A DNA stretch of 64,000 bases from positions 23,489,532 to 23,553,531 of the forward strand of contig CAXIPT010000001.1 of assembly GCA_964030475.1 (NCBI GenBank), read 5' to 3'. The translations under genes and the position numbers were made by a program. Within the stretch, counting starts at the first letter, position 1, and each line of letters opens with the position of its first letter. The notes below the pieces were generated by a model. That model made no database searches, was not told where the DNA came from, and saw only the letters and a program-made list of their open reading frames with translations. Positions 38,301-53,300 of this stretch are shown here, in pieces. The DNA comes from Tethya wilhelma. Taxonomy: Eukaryota; Porifera; Demospongiae; Tethyida; Tethyidae.

Positions 38301-41300
38301 TTTCCCGCTATATGGCAGTATGTCACTCACATGACTACTGGTACCATGCAGGCTCTCTCCTTCCTTATTATCAAAAAAAATATTTGTAAAGGAGGAGCCT
38401 GGGAACGAGGCTAGTTAATGAATAGGTAAACCGTATAAACAGTTTACCCAAATAGAATACAGTACTTGTATGGATTTGTATGTGAGAATACAGCATACCT
38501 ACATATGGCTGAGTGCATGGGCTCAAGTCCCCTTTCGAGCTCACCGGAAGAGTAGATTACCACGAGTGCAACCATTACAGCCTAGAGGTCAAAGGTCAAA
38601 GGTCAAATAATTGAGCAGTGCACAAATTACTGGGTGTAGCTGCTCCGCCTCCCCTTTGGCAGAATCCCGGAGATGCCCCAGGGTATGGTTATCTTCTAGG
38701 AGATACACAATATGTACTGATACAGTTCTTTTAACTCAAAATTAGGACAATTGAATGTACACAAAAATAATATTATGCTGGCTTAGGGGGAATCATATCT
38801 GAAGATCTGAGGGGGGAAATCCCTGGGCTCCCCCTGTTCTCTCTTCCTAATTGAAACCTTGTCTACTATCCTTTCAGAAAGGAAAACGACTTGAGATATG
38901 ACATTGTGTAGTGTTTGAATAGCAAGTGCTCACTTGAGCGTAGAAGGTGTCCGTCATGATAGCTCCAGGGGTGGTGGGGTTACCCTCTATACACTCCCCC
39001 CACTCCTCCCTGTGGTACTCTGGGTAGGCACACAGGTTGAGACGAAGATTATCATCAAAGAAGGCCTCTTTGTCAAACTCCTCCTCTGTGCTGTTGTAGG
39101 CATTGTAGTACTGAGCTGTCTCATTCCAGTGAGTCTCGTCGAACGCCACTTGTCCCCGCAGGAAAGCATTCTTACACTTTTCGGCAAACTCCTTATCACC
39201 TGTATAGAGACGGAATGAAAAATAATGAAAAAAAGTAGTTGCATGTGAACACACATTCATAATATATAGTTACAAGAAGTGCAGCGAGCAAAGCTAACCA
39301 CACTCATTGCTTATGATTGAAGTTTACTGATGTTTATATACTGCTGGATCTGATGGATAGACAGGCATCTGTAGTACTGCAAGGCAATTCAGCGAATAAA
39401 ATGGACAGCTTAGCTAGCTAGCTATTGAATAAGTGCATGCACATTATAATATCCATTCAATTCGCACAATGTGAGACCATATAGACGACAACTACCAATT
39501 TCCAGCAGTTTTGTAATCAGCTAGCAAAGAAATCTCGTCATCCGGCTAGCTACATGCATAGAATGACAGAGAAGCAGACTCCTATGAATGAATGTTCTCC
39601 ATTTGTCCAACACTTTATATTATTGGTAAAAGATTAGTTCCACTATCACGCTTCTTTATCGGATATGGATGCCACTGGTAAGCCTTGTCAGCTATCTCAA
39701 AAAAAGTTAGTCATCTTTGTAGCGCCAGTCGTTCTATACTAGGCTAGCACTTATAACCCAGCTCTTTAGTTACTCTTATTACAGCCTGCATTCTGTACAG
39801 TTTAGAGAAAAAGGAGCATTTTTTGCTTAAGGTTACATTACTTCTGGTGACCCTCTGTTGCACAAATGCATGTACACACACACACATGCATGCACACACA
39901 CACACACATGCATGCACACACACATACACACACACATGCATGCACACACGCACGCAGGCATGCACACACACACACACCGTGGCACACACACACACACAGA
40001 CAAAACTATGCTTATAGTACAATGTGAACACAGTATAGATATGTGAATATAATATATAGCTTCAAAATATTCTGGAATACCAGTCAGTCTCAACCTTCAA
40101 TTACCCCAAATAATGCCCAGCCAACTAAAAGAAAAGTCAGAAGCCAACTCAGAATGGACGCTTTCATTGCTAAGAAGAAGAGGGAATCCGCCACTTCAAG
40201 TATCCAATCTAAGCTCAACCACTCAGGAACTCCTGATGCCATAAGCTGTGCCAATGATGATACTGCACCTTTCACTGGGGAGTCTGCCCTGCCTAGTCGG
40301 CCTAGGCCTGTGACCGAGACCAGTTTGTTAGAGCAACCTGATGTTGAGTCTGGGTGTGGTACTGTTAATGAATTAACCTCTCAGTCCGCTAATATTTCTC
40401 TGCCCTTGTGTAATGTTACCGATGCTGAGGCTACTGTCAAAGCAATTGAGACTGAAAGTGTTACTGGTGCTCTTGGATTGAGTGTTCCTCAGCTGGACAC
40501 AGCTAGATGCCAATTCTACAAGTGCGACCATTTGTGAAAGCCCTATTTCCAATCGTACAAGAAGCAGAACTGTTAGTAAATGTGTACTGGGTCTCCCTGC
40601 AGTAATTCAAATCAGTTACAGCTCCGTCTGCCTTCTCATCTTGCTGGTGTGACTAAACATCATGTAGACTTCATCAAGTGTGATAACTTGGATACTGCAA
40701 ACCTAATAAGAGATCTAATGAAGGAGCAGTGGTCTCATCTAGCTGCTTCTGGTCGTTGTGTTAAGGTGATAATTGGTAAAGAGCTAGTGGACGCCACTGT
40801 TGTGAATCACAGATTCATTTCTAAGCTCTCTGGTGACTGCAACTATTCTATGCCACAGCAAAATTAGACGTACGGTCTCTCAACGGGCAACTGACACAAG
40901 TCAAACCTACGTAAGCCTCAGCGTACGTGCAGCTTGAATTAACATGTCAAAGAACGGTAGAGCTAAAACAGCAGAGAACAGCAGAGCTAAAGCAAACATT
41001 TGTGACCTATGCTGTGGACAAGTCAAAGCAGATGAGGACTCACTCACCTGTGAAGGAGCCTGTGGTTGTTTCATGCACAGATACTGTGCTGGAGTGACTA
41101 AAACGCTTTACAAAGAACTTCACACAAGTAAGTCGCCGTTCGTTTGCCAGTACTGTCAGCTAAAGTTAACAAAGGTCGTAAATGAACAACTGAGTGCCGA
41201 AGTTGAGAAGCTCAAGCTAGACCTCTCGGAAGTCAAAAAGTTCCTAGAAGACACGTCGAGGTCCACCCAGCTGCAGAATGTCAGCTCTCTTGCTAGCGGC

Positions 41301-44300
41301 GACACAGCCCTGCCCTCGGCCACTTCCGAAGCTATTAAGGAGCTCAAGCAAGAGGTAGAGCAGCTTCAGGCAGCCATCTCTAAACCACAGTCTTACGCAG
41401 CAGCAGCCAGTAAAAGTGGCATTAGCCTCGGTAAGGCTCCCCATAAGAAAGGAAGAAACACCAAGTCCAAGGCCCATGGCAAACCTGCACAAACTGAGTC
41501 AAACCTATCCAAGAGGCATGCAAGTCTAACTAAGAACAGAGTCCCTGTTGTAGGAGCAAGAAAAATCTGGGGCACCATGAGAGAAACCACATCTGCAGCA
41601 ATCAGTGCAACCCTGACAAAGCTCACTTCTCTCAGTAATGGTCAGTTGCTGATAAGACATAAGTTCAAATCTATAAATAATGGTAACAATGAATATGTAA
41701 GGTGGTGGTTCACAGTTAGGGGTGATGAAAAGGCACTACAAAAATTAGACTCTGATTGGGAGGCAGTTAAACTGCAAACAAACTGGAAACTAGAACCGTT
41801 GCTCAAATACGCTGACTCAGAGGCTGAAGCAGCTCTAGACGGTGAGGCTCACGCTCAGTCTGATCCAGAAACCTCCCTGAGCCCAGGGCAGACCAATGTT
41901 GATGTTGACCCAAAAGCTGATGATGCTGAATCGAATGCTGCTAATGCTAGTTTTTTAGACAACCACTGAGGCCGAAAGGCTGTTTGTTGGGTGACCGCTC
42001 AAACTTAACAATAATGTACTTTAACTGTCGTAGTTTTCAACCTAAATTTGATGAACTTCTTTGTACCTGTTCAACATACAAACCATCTATTGTTTGTCTC
42101 ACTGAGACATGGCTTTGCAGTGATATTACTAATTCTGAGTTAAACATTCCTAATTACACTATTGTTCGCTTTGATAGAAACAGACATGGGGGAGGAGTCG
42201 CAATTTATGTCCACAACATGTTTACATTCAAAGTCCTATTGTGTGGGCCTTCTGATCTGGAGCTTATTGTAATCTCATTACAATCAAACAATCATCCAAA
42301 ATGTTGTGTCGGAGTTTTTTATAGACCACCATCATCCACGATTTCTATTTTTGATACCCTTTTAGACCATTTATTTTCTGTTGACCATTCTTTGTTAAAT
42401 AATTTTGTATTAATAGGTGATTTTAATGTCAATTTTTTAAACCATCAAACTTATTTTTATAGTAAAATTCAAGAGCTCATGGATAGTTTTGTACTCACCC
42501 AGGTAGTTACATCTCCTACACACATTGCTCCTCACTCTGACCCATCACTTATTGACTTGGCTTTTGTTTCCAACATTAGCTTACTAAATTTCTGTAACAC
42601 TATTCCACCACTTGCCAACTCAGACCATTATGGTCTTCACTTGTGTCTTAATTATTCTACTNGTGGCTAGTGAGAACAATCACCTCCCAGTAGTTCAACT
42701 GCTACTGAAGTACCAGGCTGATGTGAATGCAAGGGACATGGTATGTATGATAGTTACCATCACCCTCACCAACCTATTTCATCATTAATGATAATAATAC
42801 TGTAAGTTAGGAAATTACATGACATGTTATCGGTCCACTAAGTTTAATGTTTGCCTCACACTATTTTGTGGTAAATATAGTTATGAACCACAGTATTGCA
42901 ATACATGTAATGCTAAAATTGCGAGTTGTTGGTTGTGAATAAGCTTGAATTAATATGTCAAAGAACGGTAGAGCTAAAACAGCAGAGAACAGCAGAGCTA
43001 AAGCAAACATTTGTGACCTATGCTGTGGACAAGTCAAAGCAGATGAGGACTCACTCACCTGTGAAGGAGCCTGTGGTTGTTTCATGCACAGATACTGTGC
43101 TGGAGTGACTAAAACGCTTTACAAAGAACTTCACACAAGTAAGTCGCCGTTCGTTTGCCAGTACTGTCAGCTAAAGTTAACAAAGGTCGTAAATGAACAA
43201 CTGAGTGCCGAAGTTGAGAAGCTCAAGCTAGACCTCTCGGAAGTCAAAAAGTTCCTAGAAGACACGTCGAGGTCCACCCAGCTGCAGAATGTCAGCTCTC
43301 TTGCTAGCGGCGACACAGCCCTGCCCTCGGCCACTTCCGAAGCTATTAAGGAGCTCAAGCAAGAGGTAGAGCAGCTTCAGGCAGCCATCTCTAAACCACA
43401 GTCTTACGCAGCAGCAGCCAGTAAAAGTGGCATTAGCCTCGGTAAGGCTCCCCATAAGAAAGGAAGAAACACCAAGTCCAAGGCCCATGGCAAACCTGCA
43501 CAAACTGAGTCAAACCTATCCAAGAGGCATGCAAGTCTAACTAAGAACAGAGTCCCTGTTGTAGGAGCAAGAAAAATCTGGGGCACCATGAGAGAAACCA
43601 CATCTGCAGCAATCAGTGCAACCCTGACAAAGCTCACTTCTCTCAGTAATGGTCAGTTGCTGATAAGACGTAAGTTCAAATCTATAAATAATGGTAACAA
43701 TGAATATGTAAGGTGGTGGTTCACAGTTAGGGGTGATGAAAAGGCACTACAAAAATTAGACTCTGATTGGGAGGCAGTTAAACTGCAAACAAACTGGAAA
43801 CTAGAACCGTTGCTCAAATACGCTGACTCAGAGGCTGAAGCAGCTCTAGATGGTGAGGCTCACGCTCAGTCTGATCCAGAAACCTCCCTGAGCCCAGGGC
43901 AGACCAATGTTGATGTTGACCCAAAAGCTGATGATGCTGAATCGAATGCTGCTAATGCTAGTTTTTTAGACAACCACTGAGGCCGAAAGGCTGTTTGTTG
44001 GGTGACCGCTCAAACTTAACAATAATGTACTTTAACTGTCGTAGTTTTCAACCTAAATTTGATGAACTTCTTTGTACCTGTTCAACATACAAACCATCTA
44101 TTGTTTGTCTCACTGAGACATGGCTTTGCAGTGATATTACTAATTCTGAGTTAAACATTCCTAATTACACTATTGTTCGCTTTGATAGAAACAGACATGG
44201 GGGAGGAGTCGCAATTTATGTCCACAACATGTTTACATTCAAAGTCCTATTGTGTGGGCCTTCTGATCTGGAGCTTATTGTAATCTCATTACAATCAAAC

Positions 44301-47300
44301 AATCATCCAAAATGTTGTGTCGGAGTTTTTTATAGACCACCATCATCCACGATTTCTATTTTTGATACCCTTTTAGACCATTTATTTTCTGTTGACCATT
44401 CTTTGTTAAATAATTTTGTATTAATAGGTGATTTTAATGTCAATTTTTTAAACCATCAAACTTATTTTTATAGTAAAATTCAAGAGCTCATGGATAGTTT
44501 TGTACTCACCCAGGTAGTTACATCTCCTACACACATTGCTCCTCACTCTGACCCATCACTTATTGACTTGGCTTTTGTTTCCAACATTAGCTTACTAAAT
44601 TTCTGTAACACTATTCCACCACTTGCCAACTCAGACCATTATGGTCTTCACTTGTGTCTTAATTATTCTACTGGACATACTCTGCAACCCGGCTCTACTA
44701 CTCGCAGAAAGATCTGGCACTACAAACATGCTGACTTCAATACTGCCAATGATCTCTTGATGGAACTAGACCTGGAAAGTATCATTGATCCAAATGATAT
44801 TCAGGCTAGCTGGGAAAACTGGAAAAAGACATTCCTAGACATCATGGATACTTGCATCCCTTCATCACTCCTACCTAACAAGAAGAGACATCCTTGGCTT
44901 ACCAAAGATATTGTGAAACTAATCCATAAGAGAAACCGACAATTCAAGAAAGCTCAGAAGTCAAATGATCCAAGAGACTACTCACTCTTCAAGGAACTAC
45001 GTAACCAAGTTACTAAGGAACTCAGAGCAAGTAAGCGGCAGTTCTACTCAAGCCTTAACCCCAAGAACCCAAAAGAGTTTTGGAAGTCCATCAAGTTGAT
45101 TGACAGTGCAAACCAGAACCCTTCACTTCCTTTACTGGTGGATCATGCAACCAACACAACTGCTAACACAAATGATGTGAAAGCGCAACTTCTCAACCAA
45201 ACATTTGTTAATCACTTCAACACAAGGCAAAAGCCTATTGACCATAATAATATTATGGACATTCCTCCTGTAATTTCAACAGATTTTTCGCAGGACATTT
45301 TATGTTCAGAAGAAGAGGTATATGAGCTTCTGTCTTCTTTGGATGTCACAAAATCAAATGGAAGTGATGATATCTCAGCACAGATGCTCAAATCCACAGC
45401 TGTTAGTATAACTGAAGCAGTCACTCGGCTCTTTAACATCTCAATTGCACTAGGTGAACTTCCTAATGAGTGGAAAGTTTCTCGAATCACTCCCATTCCA
45501 AAGAGTGGAAATCACTCGGATCCATCTAATTATCGGCCAATTTCGCTATTGTCAATTTTAAGTAAGCTCCTAGAAAAACATGTTGCTAACCTACTGGTCG
45601 ATCACATGGAGCAAAACAATCCAATTTCCCAACAACAGTGGGGCTTTTGTAAGGGGAAATCATGTACAGGTGCTCTAGCCTTAGCAATCGATCAGTGGCA
45701 TAGACATCTTGAAGATGGTAGTGATATCTGTACAGTCTTCTTTGACTATAGGAAAGCTTTCGACACTGTCCCCCATAGAAATCTTCTCTCGAAGTTGCAA
45801 TCTTATAACATCAACACATATTTACTCAGATGGCTGACAAACTATCTGTGTGAGAGAAGACAGTTCGTTTGTGTAAGTGGTTCAAGTTCAGACAAGCTAA
45901 CAGTGACATCAGGTGTTCCTCAAGGTTCAGTTCTTGGGCCAACTTTATTTATCATCTATATTAATGACATTACCAATGTTCCCCTGTCAAATAGCACTCT
46001 GGCATTATTTGCAGATGACATCATGTTGTATAAGCCAATTCGTACACCAGCAGATCTTAACCAAATTCAAAGTGACATCTCTAGTCTAACACAGTGGACT
46101 GATGATAATCTCCTGCAATTTAATGAAGTCAAGTGCAAATATATGGTCATCTCGAGGAAACGGAATCAGACTTTAACTTTTCCACCATTTACAATACACA
46201 ATATTAACCTGGAAAGAACTGAACAATATAAATATCTTGGAGTATGGTTAACCCTTTAATTACGGATGACGGCTATAGACGTCATTTAATTATTGCATTT
46301 GAAATACGATTGACGTCTAAAGACGTCATCGCACCGTTAGCGCGAGCTCTGCAGCTAAGCGAATTAGCATTGAACTTTAAACTTGCTGTGCATTTAGGTA
46401 AGGTATCACCCTAGTAAAATACCAAGTTTGAGTTGGAACTAATAAGTGTAGGTGGGGCTCAACGAGGTCGAGAAGTGCAAAAGGTCACGATCGCTGCGAT
46501 CGTGACTATAAGTTTTCTTAGCTCGTTTTCTCTGTAGTCTCTAGGATTAGAAGCTTAGCGCTACTTGTGGTAGTAGAGGGATAGTTAGTCTATATATTTA
46601 TGAGCTTAGTTTGGATGCTGCTCAAAGCCAGAGAGAAAGAAAGCCAAAGACGCTCGGAAATCTATTGAACTTCGAACCCTCCAATTTTTGAGCAAATTTT
46701 TCCAGGATCAGCCATGTCCACGCTAGGATTAGCTGTCATACAGGTAATAGATAAGTACTTTAAAACATTAGTTTGTCCTTTTTGAAGTAAGTATGCAGCC
46801 AGAGCTGCATAATAAACATCAATCAACTATATAGTACAAAAAAATAAATTATAATTTAGTAATTCATCACGTGGCCACATCCTGCAATTTCCGGGTGTAA
46901 AGGGTTAACATCCAATCTAACTTGGAATATGCATGTAACAGAAACCTGTAAAAAGGCGAGGCAAAAGATTGGTGCACTCTATAGGAAATGTTACAAGTTT
47001 ACTAGCAAAAATGTAATGCTTAAACTCTACCTAACATGCATCAGGCCAGACCTGGAATATGCAGCTCCAGTCTGGTCCCCCTACCAGAATGGCCTGATTG
47101 ACTCACTGGAGAAGGTGCAAAAGTTTGCCATACGAGTGTGCTCTAAAAACTGGTCCACAAACTACGAGACTTTACTGACCATGAATGGTATCCCCACCCT
47201 GTCTAAAAGACGACTATTTCTCAAACTGTCATTTCTATTCAACATCTTGAAGGGTAACTACAGGATGCCTGACCTTGCACCAATTGAATACAAACAGTAC

Positions 47301-50300
47301 AGTCATCAGTCACGGTCACACTCAGCCCAACTAGCAGTTCCATTTGCAAGAACAAATGCGTTTAAATTTTCATTTTTCAATGACTCAGTTCGACTATGGA
47401 ATACACTGCCTCATGAATTAGTCTCTTGTAACAATGTTGAATAGTTTAAACAGCAACTATATAACATTATACTTTAGATCTATGACTTAATAATTAATTC
47501 TATTTCAGTATTTCATGTAATGTAGATAGTAATACTGTACTTTTATATTATAGCTAATGTAATAGGGTACACAGTTTGTATTAGCAATGAGTATGCTATT
47601 TTGTGCTCCCTTGCCACTCGGCTAAATTATTATAAAAAAAAAAAAAAAAAAAAAAAGACATTAGGCTAAGCCGCTTGTTAACTTAAACACTTTAAGAGAG
47701 GTCCAATTTTGGGATACAACTTTCTAATTGTGATAATTATTATTTGTGTATTGTCTGTTTACCCTTCCCCTTCTGCACCTCCTGTTGGTGTGTACAATTA
47801 TAATTACTATATAGTTTATTACACATATAGAAGCTGTAAGATGCCAGTATTTCAGGAAAATTTCCCAGCCAGGTAACTACATAATCAGTATTGCTTTTAA
47901 TGTTGCTGCAGTGTGGACCCATTGCCAACCCTCACATATACTTACCCCTCAAAATAAAGTTCCCGTCCCATTCTGCAAAACATACATGCAAACGTTTCTG
48001 TAAAGCGTTACGTCCACGTGTCAAATCTCATTATCACATAAGGAAATGAAAAATGCAGTTTCAACGTAGCAGCAAAACTTTGCAAATGCATTTCAATATT
48101 GAACTATGATTGGACTGAAAGTAGCTACCAGGCTCTAAAGCTTGAAAACAAGAGCAAGAACCTCTGTGCTGTACTACATTGTGATTTTTCACAGTCAACT
48201 TAGCCTAATAGGTAAAAAAAATCTTTCAGCCAACTTTTTTTTACTTGCTGTTGCTCTACAATAAAATGCTGTCCAAGCACTCTATTGGTAGCGCTTAATA
48301 TTGGCTTCAAGCCAAAACAAGACCTCAGAATGGCTAGCGCTAGCGCTAAATCCTTCTTGCTCAGAATGCTAACTTTACGTCCAGCTGAAAACGGAACGGC
48401 TATGAATAATTTCAAACCACAGTTTTGGCATTTTATTCTGCACGTTTGCATGTCATTTTATCTTGAAATGCAAACAGGATGGGAACTTTATTTTGAGGGC
48501 TATACTGCACTACCCTTTTTTCAGGCAGAAATGAGCTTTGGTTGCCAAGCAAAAGCCTGCAAATCATTAATAATTTAGCCTGTTTTATGTGTGATAATAA
48601 GCAAACATTGGTATTTATATAAATTCGTACACACACACCTATCCAGAGAGCCAGTTTCTCAGCTGCCTTCATGGCCAAAAGGTGGAAAGCAGAACTGTAC
48701 GCAGCATAGGGGTACGAATTCAAGTGTAGCACATCATAGGTTGTGGTCAGGTACTTAGGGAGTCCTGTCTCATTGCTCACAGACATATGCCACTGAGCAG
48801 CAAGTTTGGCATCGAACCACATTTCACTCACGACTTCATTGGTCTCATTACTGGGGTGTAGCTGCAGTAGCTCCAACAGGTACACAATGAACATTGAGGA
48901 ACTGTCAGACATTTTACGACCACAGCCAAATTCGACAGCCTGTACAGATGGAGAAGAGTACCAGCTTTACAGTATAATATCGGTGTAGAGATCTCAAGCA
49001 CGTATAATATCGAGTAACAGTCAGTGTATATGAAATATTTAGCATTAAAGCTCAAAACGTACAAGAAGCTACAAGTCAACTATACAGTGACAAATTCAAA
49101 ACCGAAAAACACATTCTGTAGCTATTCTGAATTCTTATCAGACAATTGGTGACCACCCCTAAACGGGCAAATTTTCCACTAAATTCACGATCTGAGGCCT
49201 TAAATATTGTACATCTACTGCTGCAAGGATCACAAGTCACAATGGCAAGCCACCCACCACAGGTTCTAGTGGGAGATCCCAGCAGCCACAGCGCAGCTCC
49301 TCCTGGAGCATCCCATCAAACAACTGATACTCTGCCCATGCTCGGAGCTTGCTGATGGTGGAGTCAGGAAACACAAAGAAATAGGGGATGTGCCTCTCGC
49401 CATCATTGTGAATGGAATCTGTACGAAAAACAATAATATGTACATATTTGAAGGACATGGATTCGAATCCCAGCTAGATCTCAAGGTGTTTTCCAAAGAA
49501 TTATATCATGGCAGTGACAAGCTTGTAGCAGATGTACATAATGGAGTTACACACAAAGCTATCTCTCTCGCTGACTTACCGATGTTGACACAGTCGAGAG
49601 CCTCCCATTGTCTCCAGGCACCATCCTCAAGCCAGAAGGCTGACCTGAACAGGAACAAACACGTAACAAACAACTATATTTAGGTAGATTGTTAGTTATT
49701 GAGCTTGTCATAGCAGATAAATTCTTAGAAATATAAGATGTTTCGTGGACTCTCCCCCCATCATAACAGTCACTGCTGTAAGCACTCAATGTCCTTATTT
49801 ATTTATTACTATTTCTTTTTTTTTTCTATTAATTTTTTTATTTATCATTAAAATTTTACTCATCCGTTACCTGTTTTAACCCACTGGTTGTGTCATTTGG
49901 TCATAACTGATGAAGGTCCATGGAGCGAAATGTCTTATAATGTTATTTCTAAGAACTTATCTGCTACTGTATATATGACAAGCTCACTAATAAACAACAG
50001 TCTACACTACATAGCAATGAGCCTATACGATATACTACTATTTAGGTACTTTTAGGTCAATTCAGCCAATTACAAGCGGGCCTTGAGATCTAGTTTGAAT
50101 TCTTGACTAGTGTCTACTACACCGAATAGCGGGAAATTTTTGGGGGTATAAATTTTCGTGAAAAGCCTAGACCACGCTTCAGAAGAAAATATTCATGGTT
50201 TTAATTTTCGTGACTCAAGATTTTTCCAATGGACTTTTATGCATGCATGTGTAGATATACTTAAAGGCGCAATCACACGGAAGTGAACTTACGTGACGTA

Positions 50301-53300
50301 ATGAAGCCGTATTGTGCACGTAATTCCTGCGTGCAGAATATAGACCAGCGCTAGTATGAGTCTCCACGCTCTTCAAATACTGCCAACGCTCATGAAATGC
50401 TCTAGTGCTAGTTTGCTAGCTTACCCAGCTACTTTTTTCCTAACTGCACTGGTTTTCAACATTAATATCTACGCTTTCTCGATCGCAAACATGCGGACAA
50501 AATTATAATATGCGATTCTCCCTAACTGTGCCAAAAAATTCCAACCCTGTGGCAAAATAGCAGGGTGGTTATGGACATTATTCCAACCCTCAGGGTAGTA
50601 ATTTGCACATTCAAATGTTTCTGTGTACACAACCAATTATTTCCGGTTCAGTATCTGAAAATTTCCTGATACATTTATGATATCTGTTCAGTATCATAAC
50701 TGAAATTGATCATAAAAGAATTGGTAAAAAATATATCAATCAATAATCTGTCATGCAATTTCTGTGCAGATACATCAATGTAAATCTTACAAGTGTATCT
50801 GCAGGGAAAGATAATCTCTATAGATCAGAATCATGAAAGATAATCTTTTCAGTATTGGAATGGTAACTGATCATAACAGATTCATTAAAGAATATCAATC
50901 AATAATCATTGGTGTAATTTCAGTTTAGATTCTTTAATGTAAATCTTAAGGTATATCTGGGAAAAAATTTAAGATCAGAATCTTAAAGTTCAAAGAAAGA
51001 ATACAATGGAAATTCTTGGGTCACATATAGCTATAGAGCATCCAGGTATATTACTGGTCATGTATGGCATGCAAACTTAGGAGGACTATAATACAATGAG
51101 GGTGTAAAGGAATCTCACAAGGGTGTAGTAGTATATTACTCTTCATTTTTGAATAGCTAGCTAGTAAGCACGGTATAGCCAACTGGTTAAACTTTGGACA
51201 TATCATTGGAGAAATTGAAGAGCTACAGTACTGTACATATTTTGTAGTGTTCTGATTATTAATTATATGTGTACAACACGTGCACACACACATGCACACA
51301 GTTTAGTCGAATAATGTGAAGCACTCCAAATTAAAAAAATTACTCCTTTATAATTATGCTGCTATACTACATGATTGGCAAGTAAGAAACTTTTGTTTAT
51401 ATATGTTTGCTTTTGTGTGTGCGTATGTGTGTGAGTGCATGTGTGTGTGTGTGTATATGTACTAATAATTAAAACATTCTCATACAGCATGCTTGTCTAT
51501 GTATTACGAAGAAAGATTTCCGAACCATACTGAAAACAGTACTTGTGTGTAACACAAAAGAAAACTAACATGTCGACTCGGAGGTTTATATATATTTCTA
51601 TTATTTTGACTTGACTATACAATTTGGTTCTGGTTTCTAACTCATTATATCACACTTGCACCCTTGACTTTTATTATCATAGTCAAATTTCTAGTTTCGG
51701 TATTAATTTTTTCATAGTTCCAAAATGTTCTTAGCTAAATATAGTGGCATGTGGGTACTTTTAGATTCAGTACATTTTCTTCTGATACCTTCCTTTTTTA
51801 CCGTATAGCGGGAAAGTTTCGCGGGGTTTAACTTTCGCGGTTTTCGCGGATCACGATCCATCCGTGAAAGTTTTTATCCGCGAAAATTTTCGAAATGTAT
51901 TATACGTATGGGCTTGCGCACAGCTCATCCGCGAAAGTTAAACTGCAAAAATGTTTGACTAGAGACTTCCGCGAAAGTTTGACACTGTGAAACTTTCCTG
52001 CTATACGGTATGATACTGCTTGTGCTATTGCTATCATGATACTGATCTGTAAAATCTTTCTGAATCTGATCAGATAATTGTTTCTGATACTGACCACTGC
52101 CCCACACTGTCAGTAGAGATACCGAACTGTAGTATATATCTGGCAGAATTAGAAAGTAATATATAGATGTACAAAATTGGTTGTGCATAGCTAGTTTGAA
52201 AATTATTTCTAAGGAAGATAATTTTTTATTCCAACATCGATGTACAAGCTATCAAGCCAACAAGCCTATAGTGACACCATGCATGGATAAAAATTATGCA
52301 AGCACAATGTTCCTTGTAGAGCATTGAATTTGAAGCCATAATGAGTGGGTTGGGTTTGCAAACTTCAACCTTGAACTATTACAAAAATGAAGCAGTGCCA
52401 AGGGCTACTTCTGAAAGAGAATTTACTGTCAACTGTTTTTGGCTTAGCATAGGCTGTTGAAACTAAGCCACATGCAGTTATTCTGAAACAAGTAGAGTTT
52501 CGTATTCTGGATACGTAGAAGTTTGCTCGTGCTCGTGTAGCTCGAGCACGTAATTTTCCCGGACAAGGGAGCTGAGGAGCCTACCTCGATCTTACGTCTT
52601 CCTGGTCGGGACATGATGGACTTTGGCATTGCTAAAATGACGGATAGAAAACATGTAGTATTTTTATCTTCTGTTCTTTCCAAAAAAAAACCGACCGAAA
52701 ACAGCAGCCTGTTTCTAAGGCAAAACAGTAGCGCGTGCCGCTCGTAGACCAATCAGTGATGGGATCTATATAAATAGTCTGTTCGAGCAGAATTATGGCA
52801 GTAAACCTGCTAGTCCGAGGGTTTAGCCCGAGGATGTAGGCGGGATTATGTTGCCATTACATAAAGTGAAAACTTAAGTGCTCTATAGCCTGACCCACAT
52901 TTGAGGAGGGTGGTGGTTAAAAGATCGAAGTATTTTGTGCTTTCAGAGACCATACTAACCACATTAAAGCTAAAATAAAGAAAATTGAAATGCTTTCTTT
53001 TGTCTCTATAGTGAGAACCTTGCAATATCGATAGCCTAGTAGGAGTAATAGAATTCTGAGAGAATCGTCAGTTACCTGATATGAGACAAGCTGTTGATGA
53101 GCATATCTTCCAAAGTGTTAGGTAGATCAGTTGCGAGAAATGATGAGTGTAGCTTAAGAAAGTCTTGTACAGCTGCTTTGCGGTTGCTCCCCAAAAATGT
53201 AGCAGCATCACGCGAGTCATTGACCAGATTAGTGTAGTAGTTACCTGCAAGAAGAGAATCAATAGCTGTACACAAGCATGTAAATGCCACCAAATCACGT

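Larger units (their letters stand above)
42942..47660 (+). mobile_element. CR1/L2-like non-LTR retrotransposon (LINE) with poly-A tail
   Basis: It contains ORF1 and ORF2 on the plus strand, ending in a poly-A run (about 47634-47657). It is in the largest intron of the GH116-like gene, antisense to it. ORF2 is interrupted by a MITE at 46252-46904. Apart from that, the coding sequence is open, which suggests a fairly recent insertion. The clade call (Jockey/CR1/L2 group) rests on the AP endonuclease, the FADD RT and the PHD-like ORF1. Confidence 0.9.

Noticed and set aside
35468..38414. Inverted 15-bp match ctagcctcgttccca ... tgggaacgaggctag spanning 2.9 kb
   Set aside because: A GH116-like exon (35653-35770) and other unrelated elements lie between, so these are two solo short elements rather than one transposon.
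39744..40093. Four overlapping open frames on both strands rich in Cys/Val or His/Thr
   Set aside because: They are translations of the (CA)n microsatellite and carry no protein signal.
41156..41626. Minus-strand frames inside LINE ORF1 (and identical ones at 43167-43637)
   Set aside because: They are antisense shadows of ORF1, duplicated only because ORF1 is duplicated.
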